Below are positions 1 through 10,380 of a stretch of 64,000 nucleotides of DNA, piece by piece. The stretch comes from Geosiphon pyriformis (lineage: Eukaryota; Glomeromycota; Glomeromycetes; Archaeosporales; Geosiphonaceae), in the NCBI GenBank assembly GCA_016748015.1, contig JAAOMT010000512.1:1037757-1101756 (forward strand). The letters run 5' to 3'. Both the position numbers and the translations under genes were made by a program. Position 1 is the stretch's first letter. Each line of letters opens with the position of its first letter. Below the pieces are notes generated by a model, which was not told the origin of the DNA, did no database searches, and saw only the letters and a list, made by a program, of their open reading frames with translations.

Positions 1-345
1 AAGAAGGATGTCGGTGGAATTATTATATTGAAAACGATCATGAATTTGGGAGAATAGATCTTTCGACTTGGCAGTGACAAAGAAAGTTTCCCACAGGTTA
101 TACTAATCTTAAAGTAATTCTGCAAGAATAATCATTGGCGTTGTGTTGGAGCATAGAATCGGTTTAAGTAGTTGAAAAAAAAGCTCCCTTTTCAACTTTC
201 CTTTATTGTTTGCTGGAGCCTGACGACAAGAGAGTAAATAGGGAATAAGGTCAAGGAACTCGCCTATAGAGCAGTCATGGTGGTGAAGTTCTTTCTCCAG
301 TCGACTCAAAACGATCTTTAACACCAAGGTAGAAGCAACTTCTCT
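1..345 (-). CDS. possible 5' portion of an unidentified minus-strand gene (partial)
   Basis: I do not recognise this gene. On the minus strand, one open frame (about 345 to 109) reads EVASTLVLKIVLSRLEKEL and goes on with helix-like, Leu-rich sequence. A second open stretch (about 102 to 1) reads YNLWETFFVTAKSKDLFSQ and runs off the window. The second stretch starts directly after a good acceptor (TTTAAGATTAG), so an intron between the two is plausible, but I could not fix the donor. No initiator ATG was found in frame; the first exon could lie between 345 and the histone deacetylase start, which would make the 5' regions of the two genes divergent. Coding status is inferred only from frame openness and composition. 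Confidence 0.3.
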
Positions 346-651
346 TTATTTCTGGTATTTTTATTGGTTTAGTTTTTGATGGTATTAAAGGCTATCTGAT
401 TGGTTGGATGATTGATTTAAGACTATTTGCGATCTACATCAACAACACAAGAGCTCAAACTCTCACTCTTTCACACTGGAGGACATTATCGGGTAAAGGA
501 TAAAACGAAAAAAAGATATATTAAATCAATATCTGACTCGACGGATATCAGTTCTTTCCACATATCATCAATATCAAATATATATTACTGGTGACGGGTA
601 AATCTTCAAAAGTGGAAAAATATTTGTACAGGTCTTTCTTTCTTCCAAAAT

Positions 652-3570
652 ATGTCAACTTCTGACTCGAAGAAACGGATAAATTATTTCTATGATGGTG
701 TGTATTTTTTGGGCGCATTTTAGGCCAAAAGAATTTGATTCTTGATTTTTATGATGGATATTGATAAATTGAATATTGCTTCCGCTATATAGACAAAATT
801 GGGGATTATTCTCATGGTCCTGGTCATCCAATGAAGCCAATGCGAGTTAAAATGACCCATTCTTTGGTAATGAGCTATGGCTTATACAAAAAGATGGAAA
901 TTTACGTATCCTTTCACTATAATATTACCTTGAGAAACATATTTTGTTTTGATGCTCAAATTTGCTCCATATTCATCTTGGCAGCCTTAACTCATTATAC
1001 TATACCTTGTCTCCAGAGACCTCGACCAGGAACAATTGAAGAATTAACCCAGTTTCACACAGACGAGTATATTAAATTTCTGGGGAAGGTGACACCCGCG
1101 AATTTCGATGACTATTATCAAGACCAGGTCAAATGTGTGTATACACTCTTAAATTTTTTTATTTCATAAGGAGTTACTGATTTTGCCTTTTTATACATGA
1201 TTCTCGTATGACACTTAACAGTCAGTGTTGGTGATGATTGTCCCGTATTTGACGGTTTATTAGAGTATTGCCAAATCACTGCTGGTGGATCACTTGGTAA
1301 GTGATTAAAAAAATATCGTAAAGGTCACCTCTTTTGGTATTCAAATCGAAAAATTATATAATTTTATCCAGAGGGCGCGGCACGACTCAATCACAACCTT
1401 TGTGACATAGCAGTGAATTGGGCAGGTGGCTTGCATCACGCTAAAATGCAAGAGGCTAGTGGATTTTGTTATGTTAACGATATCGTGATAGCTATAATTG
1501 AATTATTAAGGTAGTCCTAATACTCGGTAACTTAATATTACTTCTTTTGAGAATACAATTTTACTTTAATTTTTGATTTACTACAGATATCATCCTCGTG
1601 TGTTATACATTGATATTGATGTTCATCATGGTGATGGCGTCGAGGAAGCATTTTATACTACTGATCGGGTCATGACTTTGAGCTTTCACAATTATGGTGA
1701 TTTTTTCCCTGGCACTGGGGATATCAATGTAATCTTTTATTCAAATGGACTTTTTCTAAATTTTGACTACATTCCTGTTATTAATGGAATATGACTTTGG
1801 TTCTGGTGATGAAAGGATATTGGCTATGGTAAAGGGAAATACTATGCAGTAAATGTCCCTCTGAGGGATGGCATCGATGATACAACTTATAAGACGATTT
1901 TTGAACCGGTTAGTAAGATATTACCCAATAATTAATTAATGAACCTCATAGAATTCCCATTTTGATAAAATTGGAAATTTATAATCCTGTCCTTTTAGGT
2001 AGTGACACATGTCATTGAATGGTATCAGCCGTCGGTAATTGTGCTTCAATGCGGAGCTGATTCACTTTCTGGTGATCGACTAGGAACTTTTAATTTATCA
2101 ACGATAGGTTATATTTTCGTCTTAATTTTGGTATCTATGCATATTTCAAACATCAATAATGAATAAATGAATTTGCATAAAACAGGGCACGGTGAATGTG
2201 TTCGGTTTGTTAAGAAGTTCAATATTCCAATGCTGGTATTAGGTGGTGGTGGATACACTATACGTAATGTTCCTCGATGTTGGGCATACGAGACTGCTAT
2301 AATAGTTGACAAGGATGTTCCAATGGGTAGTACGAATTTTTTGTTTTTTTACATTGCCTATTTTTATTTTTTCTCACCAATCATCTTAATAGAGCTACCG
2401 CATAACGAATTTTACGAATATTTCGGACCAGAATATACATTGCACACGACACCGAGTAATATGGAAAACATGAATTCTCCAGATTATCTCGAGGCAGCAA
2501 AGTAGCCTATGAGACTATTTTTATTGCTTTTATTGGATGCAGATTTTTGACTGATATATTCTCATTGGAATCGATCTTATATAGACTCAAGATTTTTGAG
2601 AACCTCGACAGATCGCGACATACACCTAGTGTTCAAATGCAAGGTTTTATCAGATTTCTTATAAAATGACATTCAATTATCTTTCATAAAAATATTCTAA
2701 CGAACTTTTTTAATGATGATAATATTTATTCACAGATGTGCCTCGGGATAGATATATGCTAGAAGATTATGATGAAGATCTGGAAGATCCAGATAATCGA
2801 AGAACACGTAATATAACCTTAAATCTGAATTCAATTTTTATTTAATTCTTTACATTATTGATAGCCTTAATCTTTTGATAGAACGATCATGGGATAAGCG
2901 TATTGTACCAGATAATGAATATGAAGATTCTGATGATGAAGAGCAAGAAAGTAATTCTCGAAGAGGACGAGTACCTTATATTCGTACATACCGATACAAA
3001 TTTTTAAGTGGTCAAGCAAAACTACAAGCCGCTAATACATCGGCATCCGCGGTAGCCGCAGACACTATAATGGGTGATGCAGAAAGATCAAGCTCGGCTG
3101 ATGCTGTAGTTCCACCAATACCACCATCTCCTCAAACCATGGCCCCGGGAATACAAGCCGAAGAAGAAAAAGAGGATGATAATGATATGGATGATGTGAT
3201 AGAAGAGGTCTTAGAGGCTACTGATATGCAAGTCGATAGTTCTTTTAATCCTCACTCAGTAGCCTTATACCCTATTGAAGAGACCAATGGGGTCCCAACA
3301 TCCTTTTCTTCTTCCTCTTCATCATCATTATCATCATCACCTTCACTTCTATCACCAATACCCACTGCTGAATCCGATTTGGTAGCGGTAAATACAGAAA
3401 ACACTACATCAACTTCCACAACTCCACCACCACAGTCCCTATCAACATCGCCTCCCCCAACACCCGTAGTGTCTGCTACAACCACCTCTTCCACTACTGT
3501 TCTTACTACAGATATTGTTACTACCACTGTTACTACAACAACTACTTCTCCTAGTAACATAATTCCTTGA
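652..3570 (+). CDS. class I histone deacetylase (Rpd3/HDAC1 type)
   Basis: Zn-dependent nuclear enzyme that removes acetyl groups from histone lysines, normally as part of Sin3-type corepressor complexes. Thirteen exons: 652-697, 793-905, 1017-1134, 1222-1296, 1372-1510, 1587-1728, 1816-1908, 1999-2107, 2186-2326, 2393-2501, 2585-2643, 2736-2807, 2882-3570; together 634 aa in frame. Visible family signatures are the start [19 protein letters not shown], the catalytic pair in [20 protein letters not shown] (His139-His140), the metal site [34 protein letters not shown], and the Gly-rich loop [16 protein letters not shown]. The conserved part ends with the acidic stretch [17 protein letters not shown]. 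After that come about 200 residues rich in Ser, Thr and Pro, so the protein is longer than typical Rpd3 (about 430-480 aa). The first ATG in frame with the family N-terminus was taken as start. AATAAA overlaps the stop codon (3570-3575) and may be the poly(A) signal. Confidence 0.95.
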
Positions 3571-4950
3571 ATAAAATACAAAATTTTGGATATATATTAG
3601 GCTTAAATATTATTAAATTACATAAAATGATGTGATTTGTCAAAATAGTGGATCTTTATTATTTGTAACAACTTGAATAAAGCGAACCATATTTCACGAA
3701 ATTAATTGGCATATAAACTAATTAAAAGTTTTTGAAACTGAATTTAATTCTGGCAAGATTATTAAATTATTTTATTTTTTACCAATTTGTATTTGTTTTT
3801 TATAAAAATATTTTGAACATAAACAAAATATGTATATATTATGAGCTTAAAATTAACATTTTATTCATTCTTAACAAACCTATGTTCGATTTTTGATAAA
3901 AACATAGATAAATAATTTTGTGTTTTGACATTTTAGGTAATATTCAATGTTAAAATAAATTGAGGGAGAATTATATCAATTTAATTTGCATAAAAGTATA
4001 AAATCAAAAAAAGCTACAAAATAAGAATTTTTATAAAAATTTTGCCAAATTGTAAAACTTCGTAAAAAACGAATTAATATTGAATTCGGTTTGGATTGTG
4101 CTATGAGTTTTAATTTTTTTATTTTAAAAAAATATGCGATAAGATTTTTAAAAAATGAATTTTTATTATTTCAATCAAATAAATTTTTTAGGTAGAATTT
4201 CGAAAAAATAAATTTCCACTTTAAAATTTTAATTTTAAATTGGAAAATTAGTTATAAAGATCTTTAAAATCAAAAATAAGAGCTAAAAGTTTATATTATT
4301 ATAATTCGATATATTTTGCTTTGCCAAAATTTTAAAAACCTGAAAAAAACAAAACCATTGAAATCTCTTGGCTCGATTTGTATATATTAACTTTCAATTC
4401 AACAAAGTTTTCCCAATAAAAGAATTTTTGAATTTCCTCATTTTTAAATTTTTGGTAATAATCATCTTTTGTATTCAATTTCTCTTTTTGCTTTTGAAGA
4501 TAAAAGTCTTTTATTACCATTCAGGCTTTCTTTTAGGTTTGTATATAATTAAAAATTAAATTTTTAATAAGAATCTTTTTATCATTACGTACTAAACAAG
4601 TATTTGGTATTATCATGATGCAATCTTTAAAAAATATTCTCGGAAAATTTTACATAAAAGTCTTTGAAAATATTCTCTCCAATCAGAGTTAGATTCCAAT
4701 GTTTCATATCCTTATAGACATCACAATACCCCCATCTTACGTCATTATTAAGCTTGATAGCCTTCGAATATATTGTAAGCGATATCATTACTAATTGTTT
4801 CAAAGCATATAAAATGAGTAAAAAACAATAATAAAAAAGCAAGACTCAAATTTTTTTTATTCAATCTTGTTCTTGGTTCTCAATTCTCCTGGTTAAAAAT
4901 CCATAATTGCCCTGAAAAAACTATTTATTTCGATTCTATAAAACGACGAA
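3571..4950. other. AT-rich intergenic region
   Basis: Holds the 3' flank of the histone deacetylase and the 5' flank of the PMP3-type gene. Short open frames on both strands (for example 4332-4520 and 4627-4842) are Lys/Phe/Ile-rich, as expected from AT-rich noncoding DNA. I see no recognisable gene or repeat. Confidence 0.6.
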
Positions 4951-5237
4951 ATGGCTTTGACCTTCTCGGATATCTTCAAATTCATCTTTGCCGTCATATT
5001 ACCACCCCTTGGTGTATTACTTGAAGTCGGCTGCACAGTTGATCTGTTGATTAATATTTTGTTGACAATCCTTGGCTATATTCCAGGTAAGAACAATTCG
5101 TAGTTTAAAGGCTGATTTTTGAAATTTTTCTTTTCAACTTTGATGTACTCTTGAAATACCTCTTGCTAAGATCCCCACAATTTTATTTATTACATAAAGG
5201 AATCATTCATGCACTTTACATCATCCTGAAATATTAA
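4951..5237 (+). CDS. PMP3/UPF0057-family plasma membrane proteolipid
   Basis: Very small hydrophobic membrane protein of the Pmp3 (stress-induced hydrophobic peptide) family, whose yeast member affects plasma-membrane potential and cation tolerance. Two exons, 4951-5086 and 5200-5237, joined by a GTAAGA...AAAG intron, give 57 aa. The family pattern is complete: an N-terminal helix with LPPLGVLLEVGC, then DLLINILLTILGYIPG, then the C-terminal GIIHALYIILKY. The second helix is split from its tail by the intron exactly at the conserved Pro-Gly. Two transmembrane helices are predicted by eye (about residues 8-25 and 31-53). The gene is easily missed because neither exon is long. Confidence 0.93.
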
Positions 5238-6301
5238 AGGCCGAACTCCAGAAGTCAATCAAGGATAGAGTGCCGAATAGCCTCACCAAAAATGAAAAGA
5301 TTAGGCAACGGGAAATGATTTATTGTGAGAAGAGATGAAAAAATAACTTTAATTTTAGTATTAAATATACTATATATAAATATTGACCTTTGAACTATCC
5401 ATTCTGTATTGGCAAGATGTAAGACAATAGTCTTTTTTCAATATAAATTTATTAATTACCGTTTGCTAATTAAATTAGCATCATGATTTTTGAATTTCGT
5501 GCATAAGCTCAACTTCTACCTTTAGTAAAAAAAAAGTCAAAAGTGAATATTTGTTGTCAACTAAATATTGCTTTTCCAAATTCGTGCCCCGCAGCTACTC
5601 GGCTATGAGGCATATAATCTGCATGCTTTCGATATGATCCTCTTTTCATGATTCAGGAAGGGGTCATTCGCTGAAATTATCTTTGCCACTTGGGTTTATA
5701 TTATTAAACGTACATTATAATTTCCTTCTGTAACGGACCCACTTTAATATCCATTTTAACCTTTTGGGTCTCGCTGTCGTCAATTTTGTGAGTCAAGGGG
5801 TAACTGTAACACATCAATAGTTAAGGCGATTCTTTCCTGCGTGCAAGCCCGCAATTCTGGTAGTTGTAATAGTGTGATGTAATGACTTACATAAATGGAA
5901 AGGAAGATGATGTGTTGGTGCCTGTATATTACGTCTAATAATCAAAGAAGCTTTCATCGGATACCTTTTACGTCGTTAGCTTAAGACATTTCACATCTTG
6001 TACTTATCTATGATATCTCTTGCCTTTTCCGCAACCAACTTCCCACGATGCAGCCATAACCATCACTATCCCACTACCAAGAAAGGTTACCTTTACGCCT
6101 GTGTCTCTAGCACCGAGATAATCTTAAGCAACTGACGAAGCCATTGATAGGAAGAGATAGCGAAAAAGGAGGGGGATATTTATTATCACAAGTTTGAACC
6201 TGATATTCATTATTTAAGCAAATGGTATTTATATGGGGCGTGCTGCAACAAAACCAGACAAAGTGAACATTTGACGTCACTTGGCATCTTTAATTTTTTA
6301 A
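5238..6301. other. intergenic region between PMP3 and the Mollicutes-like insert
   Basis: About 1 kb without a long open frame. From about 5580 to 6240 it is visibly richer in G+C than the flanks and contains CpGs, so it could hold an untranslated or short-exon gene, but I cannot assign one. The right boundary is the stop codon of the insert's downstream gene. Confidence 0.5.
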
Positions 6302-6915
6302 TTACTTTCCTTTAACCTCAATTTGAGCACTCTGCTGAGAATTCAATTTTTCCAATTGAGATTTTAATCGAGCCACTTCTTCCTTATAAGATTCTATTTC
6401 ATTAATCAGTTTTTGAGGAGTTAGCTTTTTTAAACGTTCAATCTCTGCTTCTTGTTGCTTAATTTTGTCTAATACCTCTTGCTTTTGTCTTTCATAAAAT
6501 CCTCATGAGCCTCTCGTTCTTCGTGAATAGTTCATTCAGCATTATTCAGTTGCTCTTGGAGAGAGTTTATTTGTCTTTCATAAAAAACAGGCATACTCTC
6601 CCTTTGATGAGGTAAACGAGGAAGTTGTTTTTCTTCTAGATTTTCCTTACGCCTAATGCAACGACAAAAAAGGTCAACATCTAATTTAGTTTGAAGTCTT
6701 CCACACCTTTCACATTTTGGTATTTGGTCATTCCAATACTTTGCCTCACACTCCTCGCAAACCACATCATCCGAAACATATTCACCACTATCCTTAACAC
6801 GACTTATTATTTGGCGAACAGATTTGTTATCCTCACCATAAAATTTAGAACAAAAATCACAAGTTTCTTTACTTTCGCTATCTAAATCTAAAACCACAAA
6901 ATCTAATTCTCTCAT
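6302..6915 (-). pseudogene. Mollicutes-like zinc-ribbon/coiled-coil protein (TGA = Trp), frameshifted
   Basis: Unknown function. ATG at 6915-6913; the upstream partner's stop (6917-6919) ends one base before it, a bacterial operon arrangement. The N-terminus has a run of CxxC pairs (CDFC, CEEC, CERC, then CRC), suggesting one or two zinc ribbons within about the first 85 residues, followed by a Glu/Gln/Lys-rich coiled coil. With the standard code it stops after NNAE, at 6532-6534. Reading that TGA as Trp continues into EWTIHEEREAHE. Near 6490-6505 the frame must shift by one for the coiled coil FYERQKQEVLDKIKQQEAEI to continue to a TAA at 6302-6304. Trp-for-TGA is the Mollicutes code. The frameshift may be real decay or a sequencing error. 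No eukaryotic intron is needed. Confidence 0.7.
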
Positions 6916-6916
6916 G

Positions 6917-7866
6917 CTAATTGGTTTTGATTTCTATTCTAGCAATTAGCTCTTGCTCTTGATTTTTGGCTTTCTCTACTAATTTTTGGAAACCAGTTTT
7001 TATCTCGGTTCCTAATTGGCGAAATTTATTCTGTTTGGTTTTTCTAGGTAGAGGAGGTAAAGGCTTGTCAACCGCATAGTGTAGTGACCTTTTTAATTCG
7101 CCAATTTGTGCCTCTTGTTCTTTGTTTTTCTTGCGAGATTCCTCCAACTTTTTTGAATTGTCTTCTAGTTCTTGTTGAAGTTTTTTAACCAACAATTCTT
7201 GCTCATGAGCTCTATCCCTTGCTTCCCGCAATCTCTTGGATTTTTCTTCGATTTCTCTTGCCTTGTTTTCCAAGTCTTCTCTTAACTTTGCTTTTTGAGG
7301 ATCATTTCATTCTTTACTAATTTCAAGAGCCTCTAAGTGGGCTTCAGATCTTAATCAACTTTCAATAATTTCAGCAATAAGACCTTCGTGCTCTTTGTTG
7401 CTAATTTTGTCTATTAATTCTTGAACTCAATTTTCATTTTTTTTCGTGTCTACGGCAGGAAAAAGTTTATCGTTTTCATCTGTTGAGATGAAATATTCAT
7501 AATATTCTTGTAAGATATCTGTGATGATTTTTTTAAAGTGTTCAGCTTGTTCTTTAAAAAGAGTTAGCCCTTCACTCTTTCAAGTCAATTGCTGCTTTTC
7601 ATGCTTTAACACATCAATTTCTCTGGAGTTTAAAGGCATTCTTTCAATACATAGTGAATTTATAAAGGGACTTGTCGACCTAACTTAACTGGGAAATTTT
7701 CACAAAATTTTGGTCAATTTTGCCCAGGATAATAAGTTAGTTGTTGTCTAATTTCTGCTGCAGTTAGATTGTTGTTTTTGTTAATCCCAAATTTTTCTTT
7801 TAATTGATTATTTTCTTCTACTAGATTTTTGTTTCTCTCTTCGAGTTCATTGATTATGTTTGTCAT
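6917..7866 (-). pseudogene. Mollicutes-like coiled-coil protein (five in-frame TGA read as Trp), frameshifted
   Basis: Unknown function. ATG at 7866-7864 follows an AT-rich leader and starts MTNIINELEERNKNLVEENN, a coiled coil. In frame, TGA occurs at + positions 7714-7716, 7580-7582, 7427-7429, 7355-7357 and 7307-7309. Each sits inside otherwise sensible protein (for example PGQNxPKF, NENxVQEL, IESxLRSE, SKExNDPQ, with x the TGA), as expected where UGA encodes Trp. A one-base frameshift lies near 7650-7680. The C-terminal half (7273 to 6917) is open in any code and is a long heptad-like Glu/Lys/Arg coiled coil ending in IARIEIKTN. Together with the zinc-ribbon gene after it, this looks like a two-gene bacterial unit lodged in fungal DNA. 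Confidence 0.72.
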
Positions 7867-7995
7867 AAAATTTTATTTATATTAAGTATATAAATTATTT
7901 TAGTATTTTTTTTTTTTTTGCTTTAAAAAGTTGAAAGATTAAACTTAACTTAATGACAGTAAGGATAAGATTAACAAGTGACGATTGATTGTTTT

Positions 7996-9365
7996 CTATT
8001 TATTAATAGTGTCGATTGGTCTTGGACAGGTAAGATCTTTGAATTCATCTTGGACAAAGAGACAAATATAATTGTAAAGATATTTTTGCTGCTCATGTTT
8101 CATTAAAGGAGGGGACTGGAAATGATAAGGTCTTGGTTTTTTGTATGATTTTTAAAGCTTCGAGTTTACAGAATTTTAGTAGCTTGAATTCCTGGAAAGG
8201 GCCATTAGCCACTTCTTGAGCTTGAACCACATCTGGATTATCACTGGTGAAAAGGAAATGATGAAACCTTTGCAGACCAGGAAGCCTTTTAAAGTAAGTT
8301 TCCAAACCAATTATGATGTCAAGATATTAAGAACCTTCTTTACCATTGTAATGCCACGTTTTATTTAGTTTGGTGATATTAGACTTTTTAACTATGTCTA
8401 TTATATGATCTATACAATCTACTATGGTATTATAATAAAGTCTTTTAATCAGAACAAAGCTACTATTGCATTTGAATTTGGTATGACCTGGAACCATAAA
8501 ATTTAATTCAATACTTTCATAATAGTCAGCAATTACCAAATACAAGTAAAACCAGATAGTGGCATTGTTTTTGTCCTCCTGCATTGTCACAAGTAATCTT
8601 CAAGTGCTTCTCACCTTTATTCAATTGCTTAATTCCGTTAAAAACTAGGCTAAAGGTACCATTTGAATCTTTTCCAAAAAGTTCATTTTTATCCAGCATG
8701 TAATTGATTTGCTCACAGACTGCTTCATCTTGGATACCAAACAAGTGCACCTTGCAAGCACTAAAGTAATAGACTTTGCCAATCTGTTGATCTGAATGAG
8801 GTACATAAACATTCTGGGCTCAGTTATAACTGTAATGAGCAACTGTGTCAATGCTGCAATAGGATACCTTGTCTTTGGCCAGTGAAAAATTTTGTTCGAC
8901 GAGCTTTTTATGTTCTTCGGCTAATTTAGTATTTTTGTTATAATAGTTTCGCTCTAACTTGGCTTTAGATAAAAGCTTTTTATATTTCTTTAATAGGTCT
9001 TGGGCCTCTTCTTTTTTATGGGCATTAAATTGCAAGTTATTCCACAATTGTTGACAGATATCACACAAGTCAGTTTGAGAACTCATGATTTGAATATATG
9101 GAGTAAGCTGATACCATAATTTGCAAAATGCATCATACTTGAGGACACGTAATTTACTATCTTATTTTAGACCAGCCAAAAAGTAGACGTTGGCTAGTAC
9201 TGATCGCTCCTTTATCTATAGATCTGAGTTGAGTCATTAAGAAAATATCTTGTTCAGATTTTGCAATTCAGCAAATTCTGTTTTGAGCAGCTTGATTGAG
9301 CAACCACAGCTACAGCCTAGTTTTAAAAAACAGATAGCTTTCTTATATTTGTTCATAATTGTGTC
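7996..9365 (-). pseudogene. degenerate copy of a dispersed transposon-like gene family
   Basis: I recognise the pattern, not a named family: a cysteine-rich start (CFLKLGCSCGCS, about 9323-9288), then LKYDAFCKLWYQLTPYIQ, DLCDICQQLW, a Lys-rich helix, VHLFG, CDNAGGQ, and NFMVPGHTKFKCNSSFVLIK with a tail EFKDLTCPRPIDTINK. Proteins of this shape occur in many copies in arbuscular mycorrhizal fungi, and I infer a mobile-element origin. This copy is broken. The stretch between the Cys-rich start and LKYDAF is much shorter than expected, with two stops. A stop interrupts the frame after HYSYN (about 8820), and frameshifts occur near 8590, 8330 and 8100. The element may extend upstream to about 9720, where coding-like sequence persists. 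A short (AT)n tract lies at about 9373-9393. Confidence 0.6.
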
Positions 9366-9485
9366 ATCTACCATATATATATATATATATATTATGTACA
9401 GTTTGTCTGGTTTTGTTAAATTTTTTTTAACAGCACACATTAAAATACCCCTGTATATATGCCCATTTAAAAATGTAAGGAGCAA

Positions 9486-10380
9486 TTTTCTCGTCTTGTT
9501 CTTGTTTCAAAATGTTTCTGATGGTGCTGTAATTTTTTGGTTCCATAGTGGACTTGATGTAAATTAGTTTCATATTCTTATTTTTTATACAGAGATAGTC
9601 TTATATATTTGACCAGTTTGTTGTTGGTTCGTGCTCAGATAATTACTAATCTTTTGTGACATTGTAATGAATTGGTAAGAGGTCAAAGACTCTTCATTTG
9701 TAGACTTCTCTTTACTATTGTCCAATTGAATCTTTGTCCAAAATTGTCACATTACCACCAGAAAAATTTTTTTTGTTATGCACAGGCTTAAAAATTTTCA
9801 TTTGTTGGCTGTCTTTTAGATATACACCTATATCTCTTTTCTAATATGTGTTCTATTGGCACTTTAAAATTGGTTTTTTAAAACATTGACTGTCTTCTAT
9901 AGAACCTCAGCAACAGTTAACCACCTTTGCCATCATACTTAAGGCTTTTTTTAGTTTTAGTACAGCCTATTACTGTATTGAACAAGAAAGAACAAAAAAG
10001 GATACCAGATAATAAAAAGCTTCTGTTTATGGCCATACAGATATACTATCGTGTTAATGATCTTGAATATAAGTTTTTGTCATGTTATCAAACAATTAAC
10101 TTTTGCTTTGTACTTTTGATAGCATATAAAACATCTGAAAATGCTTTACTCTGAAGATAGATCAAGTTTAAGCTCACTAATTTTATTGTTTTAGACATAG
10201 AAAGGTTTAGATTTTCATGAAAAGAGTGGGCCAAGCCTTATCTTTTCACAAATTTCCAATAATAAATTTGTGTTAAGAATTAACCAAATATTTAATTCGG
10301 CCTTTAGTGAATCTTTTGTCAAGAAAAATATTTAATGAACAACAAAGTAACTGTATTTCTAAAGATTAGTTATATCCGAA
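9486..10380. other. AT-rich region upstream of the degenerate element
   Basis: Coding-like minus-strand fragments up to about 9720 (for example around 9500-9560, STMEPKNYSTIRNILKQEQ) may be the original N-terminus of the neighbouring broken element. From there to 10380 I see only short Lys/Phe-rich frames. A few CpGs remain (about 10050, 10298, 10377), after which they vanish. Confidence 0.4.

Noticed and set aside
3252-3581. 109-codon minus-strand Val/Glu/Asp-rich frame
   Set aside because: Antisense of the Ser/Thr/Pro-rich tail of the histone deacetylase.
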